Part shown: in pieces, positions 55,698 through 64,000 of the stretch
Layout of the letters: each line of letters opens with the position of its first letter
Numbering within the stretch: the first letter of the stretch is position 1
NCBI GenBank assembly: GCA_029215795.1
Contig: JARDYH010000004.1
Span: 34,228,001-34,292,000 of the forward strand
Direction of reading: 5' to 3'
Source: Anniella stebbinsi
Taxonomy: Eukaryota; Chordata; Lepidosauria; Squamata; Anniellidae
Length of the DNA: 64,000 bases
The notes under the pieces: model-generated
Told to the model about the DNA's origin: nothing
Databases searched by the model: none
Seen by the model: the letters and a program-made list of their open reading frames with translations, nothing else
Translations under genes and position numbers: made by a program

Positions 55698-55925
55698 CCT
55701 AATCCACACCAAGCAGGATATAGCACTATGGAAGTGGTATGAAAGTGGTATATAAAAGGCAGGAGCCACACCAAGCAGGATATAGCACTATGAAAGTGGT
55801 ATATGGTAAGTGTCATGGGCCTCAACAGTTGTCAGTGCACTTCAATACCTCTATAAAGCAGCAGTGTGGCTCCTGCCTCTTATATACTGCTTTCATAGTG
55901 TATATCCTGCTTGGTGTGGATTAGG
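55698..55925. mobile_element. Palindromic MITE, family F copy 2
   Basis: CCTAATCCACACCAAGCAGG opens and CCTGCTTGGTGTGGATTAGG closes, a 20-bp perfect inverted terminus. The interior (ggcaggagccacaccaagca, cagttgtcagtgcacttcaa) is shared with 35898-36109. Part of the left arm is duplicated in tandem (gaaagtggtatataaaaggc region). Confidence 0.85.
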
Positions 55926-56465
55926 GCCCTTTCCACACCAAGTAAAATGCCTGGGATGGACCCCAGCTGCTCCCTGTGTGTCTAAATGATGCACAGGGAG
56001 TCCCCCGGGGGGGGGGGGGCAGGCACGGGATTTTTCCTGGTTCCCAAGAACCATAAAAATCCCAATTCTTCCATGGTCCCAGGAAGTTCCCGGGACTGCG
56101 GAAGAATGTGCCCGCCTGCCCCAGTGCTGCTGTGCTTACGCGTGAGTAAGCGCAACAGCAAAATGAGCTGGGAGCCACACTGCGCAACTCCAGACCCATC
56201 AGGGGAGGGGGGAAAGGATGCCCACCATCCCTAGGATGGCAGGGGGAGTGGGGCCAAATTTGCATTTTTTTTCTTTTTTACTTACCTTGGCGCTGGAGCG
56301 CAACTGCGCTGCTCTCTATTTTAAAAAAATGGTGGGCTTGACAACCCGGGAGCAGCCCAAGTTGTTGCGCTGGTCATGTATATTGATCACGATGAACCTG
56401 GAAGTGGCTACTTCCGGGTTCACTGGCCCTCCTGCCCTCTACACCCCGTGGTGTTGAAAGGGCCT
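55924..56465. mobile_element. Non-autonomous element, family G copy 2
   Basis: It starts GGGCCCTTTCCACACC and ends GGTGTTGAAAGGGCC, an inverted terminus abutting the family F MITE. It has paired arms (gctgctccctgtgtg / cacagggagtcccc) and acttccgggttcactggccc near the right end, like the copies at 27450 and 60165. No coding region. Confidence 0.7.
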
Positions 56466-56744
56466 GAGCCTCTGTTTATAAGTACTGTTGCAATCAGTAC
56501 TGTGTACTTACTTTGCTGCTACAAACACATGCAACTGGTATTCAGTTTATAAGTATTTTCACTCCTGATTTGTGATTGTTGTGTTCATATTATATTACCT
56601 TGTGTTAGTTCACCCTATTGTCTCTGGTGGTCATTCATATTCTATGCAGTTGTGTGCTTTTTAGCATCTAATTTGGTTGGTCATTCACAACTGCTGCCTC
56701 TGTTCGTGGTTTCACTTCTTAATGCAAACTTAGCTATTGTCACA

Positions 56745-57060
56745 CTTTTGAACAACAAGGCAAACCGAAACTCATATAAACAAATATTTTGTTCCCTTCT
56801 CTGAATTTTCCAACAAACTTCTCCAATTAAAAATGCATACAAAAATGTGTATATTAGGGAAAATAATGATCACAGATGCATTATCTTAGGAAAATGGCTT
56901 GCAAAATGAAAGTGTATATCAGGTAAAAATGCATGTATAAGGAGAAATGCACACAAAAATGCTTATGAATTTTCATGTGAATTCTCAGCATTCAGGATGA
57001 ACCAAACTTAAGATTGGAAAAATGAGAAACAGAGAGAAAACTGAAATAGATTCATCTATT
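56745..57060. repeat. Diverged AT-rich repeat, family J copy
   Basis: Short-period words (aaaaatgtgtatattaggga, atgcatgtataaggagaaat, gcacacaaaaatgcttatg) and cccttctctgaattttccaa match the layout at 39540-39860. Confidence 0.5.
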
Positions 57061-58439
57061 CCTATATAAGTCTTGGCATATGAAAGCTTCAGGAAAGTAC
57101 TTGGGGTATAAATCTCATGTGGTCTAAGTTTACATGAAGCATCCTCAACTCTTCTGATGTATCTTGTAAGGAAGGGTAGGCAGTTCCCATGAAAGATATC
57201 CAAGTATCCATTCTAGGAATGAGATACTCATCAAACTTGGTAACTGCACTGGTTTTCTGGTAGTCCACACAAAACATAACCTTATTGAGTCATCAGGTTC
57301 TGGTACAATGACCACAAGTGAAACCCATGACCTGTAATAAGATGGGACCACTACTAACTCTAATATGACTTCAATCTCCTTCTGGAGCTTTCATTAGAAT
57401 GCTTTTTGATTGGGCCAAGAGACAGAATGCCAGTCACTGCACTGTGTTGCAACCCCACGCGACTGCAGTATGTATACAAATACTGTAGTCATGTTGAAGG
57501 GGCCAGTTTTGGGCATCCTCCCAAGTCATTAGCCTATACCTACTCATTGTACCTATCTGTTAAGTTCATTAAGGCTATCTTACTTGGCAGCTAGATTTCA
57601 CAACTTTGCTAGCATATACTGAATGTTGACTTTCTGAATATTTAATATTTTGTGAACAATGTGTTCTATAACCACCAAAATTCATGTATGCCATGCTGGG
57701 AAGAACTCTCCCAATCTATTATGGATTTTGATTTAAAAAATGTTTTCCTAATGCTCAGAAAATACTTTGGTTAATTCTAAGCCCAATTCATTCTAGGTGC
57801 ATGAGGCTAATAAATAGATGAAAAGGAGGACATCCAATCATTCCATTGAATGTATACAACTTACTTCCAAAAACATTGAGGGTTTTTTTAGAACTGCAGC
57901 CATTTTAAACCTAGTTCCATGTCTGCAAAGGGTCTAACTTTTAATTTTGACTTGGGATGGGATATGTTACTATGCTACTGTTTGAAAACCACTACATTCA
58001 CAATTTATGTCACGATCACAAAAACTAATTGATATTCTTCACACATGCAAATGTTACAGTGGTACGTGAAACTAAATGAATGTGTGACAATACACAACAG
58101 CCACCTGGTTGTTTCTAATTAGTGCTGTCAACCAAGTACGGGCTGTTTTTGTTGCTGATTAGGTGTTTTGCTTTTAATCAATTCAAATAAATGTTTTAGG
58201 TGATACGTTCAGAATCTTGATAGAGAAATAGACCTGGGGTGGCACCATCTGTGTGTGCCAATGCCGCTTGGAGGAAAGCTTGGAAAAGAGAGTTCCTTAT
58301 TTTCTGGGAGTTTAAGGTAGGCTTGCCTAATTGGAACATGGAGGGAGTAGTGAATGTGTAGTGAAACATGAAGCTGATGGGTCTGGGAATCACAAGAGTC
58401 CCACAGAGAAGTCAAGCCAACAATCCCTCTCATAGGCTG
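57061..58439. other. No gene or repeat family recognised
   Basis: Unique-looking AT-rich DNA. Open frames of 60-75 codons show no domain. Confidence 0.45.
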
Positions 58440-58770
58440 TTCAAAATGTCATTTATTTGTTTATTTTAAAACATCCTGATGTTTCTTTTCAGCAGAAAAG
58501 TTCTAAGAGGCTAAAAAATAACTTTTGTTTCACTGTAAACAACCAAACACCAACAAAATCCACACACAACGGATTTCAAAAATAACATTGTGGTGAAAAA
58601 AAAGAAAGCAAGGAAACAGCCCAGTGAGCCTTCCTACAAAGCTTTGTTAAATGGGTGAGACTTCACAAAATAGCAGAATGAAAATAAAGGGGGCAGGCAG
58701 GCTTCCCTGGAAAAGGGTATTCCACAGTATTAGCACCAAACATGAAAAGGCCCTGCTCCTAGTCCTCACT
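58440..58770 (-). mobile_element. Degraded L2/CR1-like LINE fragment
   Basis: tatttgtttattttaaaaca starts an AT-rich 3' UTR. ggaaaagggtattccacagt and catgaaaaggccctgctcct correspond to the ORF2 C-terminal block that reads AFSV..RLWN in related copies. Highly decayed. Confidence 0.5.
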
Positions 58771-59589
58771 GGTGCTGAGCCAAAATTTCTCCCACATTTT
58801 TTTCAACCATTCTCATTCAATTTGATAGAAAATAAATTGATTTCAAAAAGAAATCCAATGATGAAGAAAACGTTCTGTAAATTCTCATGGTTTCGATTCA
58901 GGTTGCTTGTGCTTACCTTACCTAGGAGGTGATGGAGAAGTATGCATAAGTGTCCTGTTTTTCATAGTGCAACCATCTCTCCAGTAGCTTGTGGCCTCCT
59001 TGGTTTCCCACATTTTGATTAAAGCCCAGGGGAAGACATCATGAGGTAATTTCTCCCATAGGGCTTTTTCAGATCAGGAAGCACAGGCAGCCTGGGAAGC
59101 TGCAGAGCAATGGAGAGATGTGTGATGGAAAGAAAACACATACATAGCACCCTTGGCCACCATGCAAGGGAAGCTCAAAACATCACAAAAAGAAATAATA
59201 AAACTCCCCTAGAATGAGGCAGAACAGTGGGAGCCTCTTTCATGGGGGAAGAAAATTTCTCAGGAAATTGGAGGACAGATTTAGTCACAGCACTAGCTCC
59301 ACCTCTTCCCTGGAGTCAGATACAACAGACCTCCCCCCTCCCCAGTTACACCTGCATTGTGGAGGATGCAAAAAAAGGAATGGATGATGCTGTTGCCATT
59401 TGCACAGCAACCCCAAAACCAAAAATCCCCTATGAAAAAAGAAACTAAGCTGTGCTACAACCCCTGATTATGGTGAGCTCTAACTGTGAGAAACTGCTGA
59501 GAATTTTTTTCTTTCCCAGGGGAAATTCATTGAAATAGTCCCCATTATTTCTCTGCCCACAAATAAAGGTGGAGAATTTTGAGAGGCCA
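58771..59589. other. No gene or clear repeat recognised
   Basis: Unique-looking. Patches such as gagaatttttttctttccc and gaaaatttctcagg resemble family E arms, but no termini were found. Confidence 0.4.
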
Positions 59590-59944
59590 TGGCTGCCTCT
59601 ACATGAGAGGTTTAAAGCTCTTTCAAGTCTCATTAATTTTTTTACCTCTACATGAGTGGAGCGCAAATCGGGAGTTGAGGCGCGTTATCTATTCGATTAT
59701 GTGCATTATCGAATGTGCATTAAATAGCGAGTTTTATTTTGCTGCAGCCCGTTAAAGCGCATTTTGACTATGTAAACAAGTGATTCTCCGCATTAACTAC
59801 TTCTAAAGCGCATTTCAAACAACCGGTAAGGCCACCAGTTGTGCGCTCAATACCTCCCGTGTACAGTCATTTACAGTAAAGCACTTCCGAGAAGATGCGC
59901 GTAATCGGAGAACCAGGCGTCAAACTGAATTCTTGTAGAGGGGG
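59590..59944. mobile_element. CpG-containing MITE with CCTCTACA ends
   Basis: CCTCTACATGAG occurs twice at the left (59593 and 59645) and the inverse CTTGTAGAGG at 59933-59942. The interior has unusually many CpG and GCGC words for the surroundings (gaggcgcgttatc, agatgcgcgtaatcgg). Boundaries are approximate. Confidence 0.5.
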
Positions 59945-60044
59945 TCCATTTGTGCAGAGCTCTAGGACTCACCCACTACCCTTCCATTAGCCAGAGAGAA
60001 GGATCTTTGATAGAGGGACTCCTTAATGAACCCTGGTCCTGAAC

Positions 60045-60120
60045 TTTGAACCAGGATGGACAACCTGTGGCTCTCGATATTTTGCTGAACACCAATTCCC
60101 ACCATCCATCACCATGCAGG
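60045..60120. repeat. actacaactccc-type repeat, diverged copy
   Basis: ggatggacaacctgtggctc, tctcgatattttgctgaaca and ccaattcccaccatccatca keep the order of the repeat at 28690-28770. Confidence 0.4.
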
Positions 60121-60164
60121 AGGACAACAGACCACTCCTTCTTTAAAAAGTAAAGAACAAAAAA

Positions 60165-60610
60165 CAACGTCCGTTTCTACACCGGCCTTTTTTTACTGGG
60201 CCTGCCCCTGGGTGGTCCCTGTGCATTCAGATTATGCACAGGGACTCCTGGGGGTGGGGGGATGGGCACAGGTTTTCCCAGGGATAAGGGATCCCTGGGA
60301 AATCCCAATTTTTCTGCAGTCCCTGGAACTTCTTCAGACCGCGGGAGATGTGGGCACCCATCCCATCTGGTGCCACACTTACTCGTGAGTAAGCACAGCA
60401 TCACAAATGGGCACGGAGCCACACCATGCGGCTCCTTGCCCATCAGGGGAGGGGGTGGCAGTAATTTCGCCACCCCTGGGATGACAGGGAGGGGTTGGGG
60501 GCCCAGTTTAGGGTGTTTTTGTTTTTTTTAAATGTACTTTTGTGATGGAGTGCAAGATTGGGAGAATGTAGCACTGGCCAGGTCATGATCACTGCATTAT
60601 TTAAACCAGA
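60165..60610. mobile_element. Family G element, copy 3
   Basis: ctgcccctgggtggtccctgtgcattcag, cacagggactcctggggg, cagtccctggaacttcttcag, actcgtgagtaagcac and the ttttgtgatggagtgcaag arm match 55924-56465 in order. Ends are not resolved. Confidence 0.6.
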
Positions 60611-60664
60611 GTAGATTGTGGTAGGTGGCCAGCAGCCATTTTGAATATTCAAGCCTATCGGCTG

Positions 60665-60670
60665 TATTAA

Positions 60671-60704
<34 letters not shown>

Positions 60705-61718
60705 TACATTTATATGCAACCCTATAGCCGAAGCTCTCTGGGCGGTTTACAAAAATTAAAGACACTGAATATTTAAAAACCAATATACAAAATTTTAAAC
60801 CATAAAAGCCTAAAAACAAATTACACATCATTTAAACTATCCAGGGGTCAGTTAAAAAAGCTCAACATATGCTGTTAAATGCCTGGGAGAAGAGAAAAGT
60901 CTTAAACTGGCATCGAAAAGATAACAGTGTTGGGTGCCAGGAGAGCCTCATCAGGGCGATCGTTCCACAGTTGGGGGGCCACCACTGAAAAGGCCTTCTC
61001 CCTTATCGTAGTGTATGGGTAGGTTTGTGTCAAGAGAGGTGTTCCATCAGGTATTGCGGTCTCAAGCCATGTAAGGCTTTATGGCTTAAAACCAACACCT
61101 TGAATCGGGCTCAGAAACATACAGACAGCCAATGTAAGCTGGCCAGTGTTGGTCTTATATGTTCAAACCTTCTGGTTCCTGATATCAATCTGGTCACTGC
61201 ATTTTGCACAAGCTGCAGCCTCTGAACTGTCTTCAAAGGCAGCCCCACATAGAGCATGTTGCAGTAATCTAACTTGGAGGTTACCAGAGCATAGACAACT
61301 GAAGCCAGGTTATCCCTGTCCAGATAGGGATGCAGCTGGGCCAACAACTGAAATTGGTAGAAGGCACTCCATGCCGCTGAGGCCACCTGAGCCTCAAGTG
61401 ACAGAGATGGTTCTAGGAGAACCCCCAAGCTACAAACTTGCTCCTTCAGGGGGAGTGCAACCCCATCCATAACAGGTTGAAGATTCTCCATCTAGTCAGC
61501 AGAATCACCCACTAACAGCATCTCAGTCTAGCCCTCATCCAGTCCATTGTCGCAGCCAGGCACTGGTTCAGCACATCCAAAGCCTCACCTGATGAAGACA
61601 AGAAGGAGAACTAGAGCTATGTGTCATCAGCGTACTGGTGACAACGCACTCCAAAACTCCAGATGACTACACCCAACCGTTCAATGTAGATGTTGAACAA
61701 CATCGGGATGTGGGTGGT
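60665..61718 (-). mobile_element. L2-clade LINE 3' fragment (L2-B copy 2)
   Basis: The (ATT)n tract at 60669-60703 is the 3' end. The tail module and 3' UTR match 25918-26100 almost base for base. The ORF2 C-terminus follows: VVYALVTSKLDYCNMLYVGLP, LVQNAVTRLISGTRRFEHI, LASLHWLSVCF, then TGA. Upstream, 61500-61718 retains YADDT and MLFNIYIERLGVVI, i.e. motifs C and B of the reverse transcriptase in decayed form. It is broken at 61719 by the hAT insertion at 61727. Confidence 0.85.
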
Positions 61719-61726
61719 TATTTAAC

Positions 61727-62862
61727 TAGGGATCTGCATGGATGCAAAAATCGTATCGGAATCAGAACTTCAGATTTTGTAAAGTATCATATCAGAAAAA
61801 TCAGAGGTCCATCGTATCGCTTCAGATCCGAAACCAATACAGATCCAGAAGTTCCGATTATGATATCAGACCGCCATTTCTGGTGTTTTCCCAACAGGCT
61901 TGCATTGGGGGAAAGAAAGCTTTCCCCCAATGCAAGTCTATGGGGGACACACTGGGCTGGCCCTCCCTCACCCCTCCCTCCCTCACCCTCCCTCCCTTCC
62001 TCCACCACTTGCGCTCTTTACCTTCCGCCATCTCATGCTGCCGTCCGCTGCCATCTGCTGGTTCCTTGTACTGAGAATTAGGCTTCGTGGCCTGGTTCTC
62101 AGTAGAGTGACGACACGCCGGGTGACCCAGCACATTGTCGCTTTACTGAGCAGTAGGCTGCGAAGCCTAATTCTAATTAGTACGGAACCAGTGGATGGCA
62201 GCGGGGGACAGTGGGAGATGGCGTCAGGTAAGGGGGGACTTCCCTCCCTCCCTTCCCCCACTCATGCTCCTTACCTGCCGCTGTCCCTCACTGCCGTTCG
62301 CTGCTGTCTGCGGGTTCCGTACTACTGAAAATGAGGCTTCGCAGCTTGGTTCTCAGTAGAGTGACGACGCACTGAGTAACATCATCACCCGGCGCGTCAT
62401 TGCTCTACTGAGAATCAGGCCACAAATCCTAATTCTCAGTAGTATGGAACCAGCAGACAGCAGCAGATGGCAGTGCGGGATGGTGGCAGGTAAGGGGGGA
62501 CCTCCCCCTCTCTCCCTCCCCCCCACTCATGCTCCTTACCTGCTGCCATTGTCCGCTGCCGTCTGCTGGTTCCATACTACTGAGAATTAGGCTTTGTGGC
62601 CTGGTTCTCAGTAGAACGACAGCACGCCGAGTGATGACATCACCCGGCGGTCTGGCACTCTATTGTGGAACAGGCCACAAGGGCTGTTTTTCAGTAGTAC
62701 AGAAGCAGTGGGCAGCAGTGAGGAGGCAGCAGGTAAGGAGCGTGAGTGGGGGGGAAAGGGAGGGAGAGGGAAGTCCCCACTCACCCGCCGCCATGTTTTC
62801 CCCATAGACTTGCATTGTGGGAAAGCTTTCTTTCCCCCAATGCAAGCCTATTAATATTATTA

Positions 62863-62903
<41 letters not shown>

Positions 62904-63164
62904 TATTACATTTAGATACTGCCCCAGAGCCGAAGCTCTCTGGGCGGTTTACAAAAATTAAAAGATTGAACAAGCCTATGGTGAAAACACCTAAAATGGA
63001 GGTCCGATTCTCCAATTTTTTTATGATATTAATCGGATCGAAAAAAATCAGATCGGGAGAAATCGGAGCTCCTGTCGCCAGCATCAGAATCGGACATCGG
63101 AAGTCCGATATCCGACATATCGTAGTCGGATCGGACATCAGATCTGATATGATGTACATTCCTA
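61727..63164. mobile_element. hAT-type palindromic element, family P, split by a short L2 tail
   Basis: TAGGGATCTGCATGGATGC opens and GATGTACATTCCTA closes. Flanks TATTTAAC (61719-61726) and TTATTAAC (63165-63172) match at 6 of 8, so this copy is older than those at 18045-51547. It has a family hairpin at each side (61890-61947 and 62800-62990) and three palindromic cassettes (about 62070-62183, 62321-62446 and 62575-62700), with CAGGTAAG at 62487 and 62730. A 119-bp L2 tail sits inside the right hairpin. Confidence 0.85.
62852..62970 (-). mobile_element. Very short L2-B tail insertion with target duplication
   Basis: The (ATT)n tract plus ...gagccgaagctctctgggcgg and tttacaaaaattaaaagattga is a 5'-truncated L2-B 3' end of 119 bp. 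Flanks CAAGCCTAT (62843-62851 and 62971-62979) are a perfect 9-bp duplication. It interrupts the hairpin of the hAT element. Confidence 0.93.
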
Positions 63165-63204
63165 TTATTAACCACTCTAATAACCCACCCTCACTAGTAT
63201 TGGA

Positions 63205-63440
63205 TTGATTGATTGATTGTATTTATATCCTGCCTTTTTTCCTCCAAGGAACTCAAGGCAGCATACATAATCCTCCTCTCCATTTCTATCCTCACAACAA
63301 CAACCCTGTGAGGTAGGTTGGGCTGAAAATCTGTGACTGGTCCAAAGTCACCCAGTGAGCTTCCATGGCCATGTGGGGACTAGAACCTGGATCTCCTGAC
63401 TCCCAGTCCAACACTCTAGCCATTACACCACACTGGCTCT
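63205..63440 (-). mobile_element. tRNA-derived SINE with MIR-like core, nearly full length
   Basis: Minus strand: GAGAGCCAGTGTGGTGTAAT, GGCTAGAGTGTTGGACTGGG (box A region), GGTTCTAGTCCCC (box B), core gtgactttggaccagtcaca, cctcacagggttgttgttgtgagg, tail ctgccttgagttccttggag, ggcaggatataaatacaatc, and a (CAAT)n end at 63205-63219 (read GATT on plus). The best copy of this SINE in the window. Confidence 0.88.
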
Positions 63441-64000
63441 CATGATGGCCTACCCACCATGGCTTAAATATCCAAAATAGCTGCCAGCATGCTCTGCAAC
63501 CCTCCATGGCTCAAATAAGACTAAGCAGGCTGCAATGATTGTGTGATCCAGAGCAGTATGTAGCTCTTTGCTCTCATGATTTCCCCTCCTCTTCCCTCCT
63601 GGCCTCCTGTACATTCATTCCCTGGAGGAGCCTGGGAATAAATATGAAGACTACGATGTCAACTGATTCTCCCCCTCCCTCTGCTCCTCTTTCCCTACCT
63701 TAATAAATTAAGCTGAACAACAATAGAGATGAAAGGAAGCAGGACAATGTGGTAAATGTAGCAGAAAGAAATTTGAATTGTAATGAGGAGAGCTAATCAG
63801 GAAAAGAATGGACTATGTAGAAAGCACTAATGAGTTTCTAAATAAATGCAAAAGGTTAATATTGCTCTAACAGATATGAAGAGAATCCTAATGTGGAGAA
63901 GGAAGACTTTGCTTTGCTGTTGTTATGGATATATGCTACTTTTCTGTATCATATTTTATCCCCTCTCCCAGTCCCATAACTGATACTCTAGTTTACCAGA
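63441..64000. other. No gene or repeat family recognised
   Basis: Unique-looking DNA to the end of the window. Confidence 0.45.

Overview
This window looks like intergenic or intronic DNA from a vertebrate, most likely a squamate reptile (lizard or snake). The evidence is the mix of repeats: L2-clade, CR1-like and R4-clade LINE fragments, tRNA-derived SINEs with a MIR-like core, many non-autonomous hAT-type palindromic elements, and simple repeats. I found no host protein-coding gene, rRNA, tRNA, CRISPR array or bacterial-style operon. Almost every open frame is a transposon remnant or a chance frame in GC-rich palindromic DNA. The only frames with recognisable protein families are LINE reverse transcriptase or endonuclease pieces.

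Layout. 1-1.05 kb: right part of a palindromic hAT-type element (called family P here). 2.3-3.5 kb: LINE tails, a small MITE and a CR1 tail. 5.65-7.81 kb: a hAT-type element containing an L2 fragment that contains a family P element (three levels). 8.9-12.2 kb: MITEs and L2-like pieces. 13.2-16.4 kb: CR1, a MITE and a palindrome. 18.0-18.9 and 24.0-24.7 kb: family P copies. 24.7-26.7 kb: an R4-clade LINE 3' part next to an L2 fragment. 27.2-28.2 kb: an L2-like fragment split by a MITE. 28.41-30.30 kb: a striking inverted repeat with nearly identical 387-bp arms. 30.5-31.8 kb: a tandem repeat and a hAT element holding a SINE. 32.5-37.75 kb: LINE and CR1 fragments split by MITEs or hATs. 40.3-42.9 kb: the longest L2 copy, with endonuclease, reverse transcriptase and C-terminal regions. 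43.4-49.7 kb: SINEs, a family P copy with four tandem GC-rich palindromes, and two MITEs. 50.4-51.5 kb: family P. 52.4-55.4 kb: nested MITEs, a palindromic element and an L2 copy with a 419-codon open frame. 55.7-60.6 kb: MITEs. 60.7-63.2 kb: L2 followed by a family P element, itself split by a tiny L2 tail. 63.2-63.4 kb: SINE.

The best-supported calls are transposon boundaries with readable target-site duplications (TSDs). Family P copies begin TAGGGRTGTGCAC and are flanked by 8-bp duplications, perfect at four sites (18.0, 24.0, 46.9 and 50.4 kb). This fits the hAT superfamily, although no transposase is encoded here. The most unusual feature is that these elements are built from stacked palindromes, with arms carrying splice-donor-like CAGGTAAG motifs on both strands. 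The same palindromic cassette also sits inside an element with different termini (36.9-37.7 kb).

Limits: family names come from motif recognition without database comparison. Boundaries lacking TSDs are approximate. Long stretches without a call look like ordinary AT-rich unique or very old DNA.
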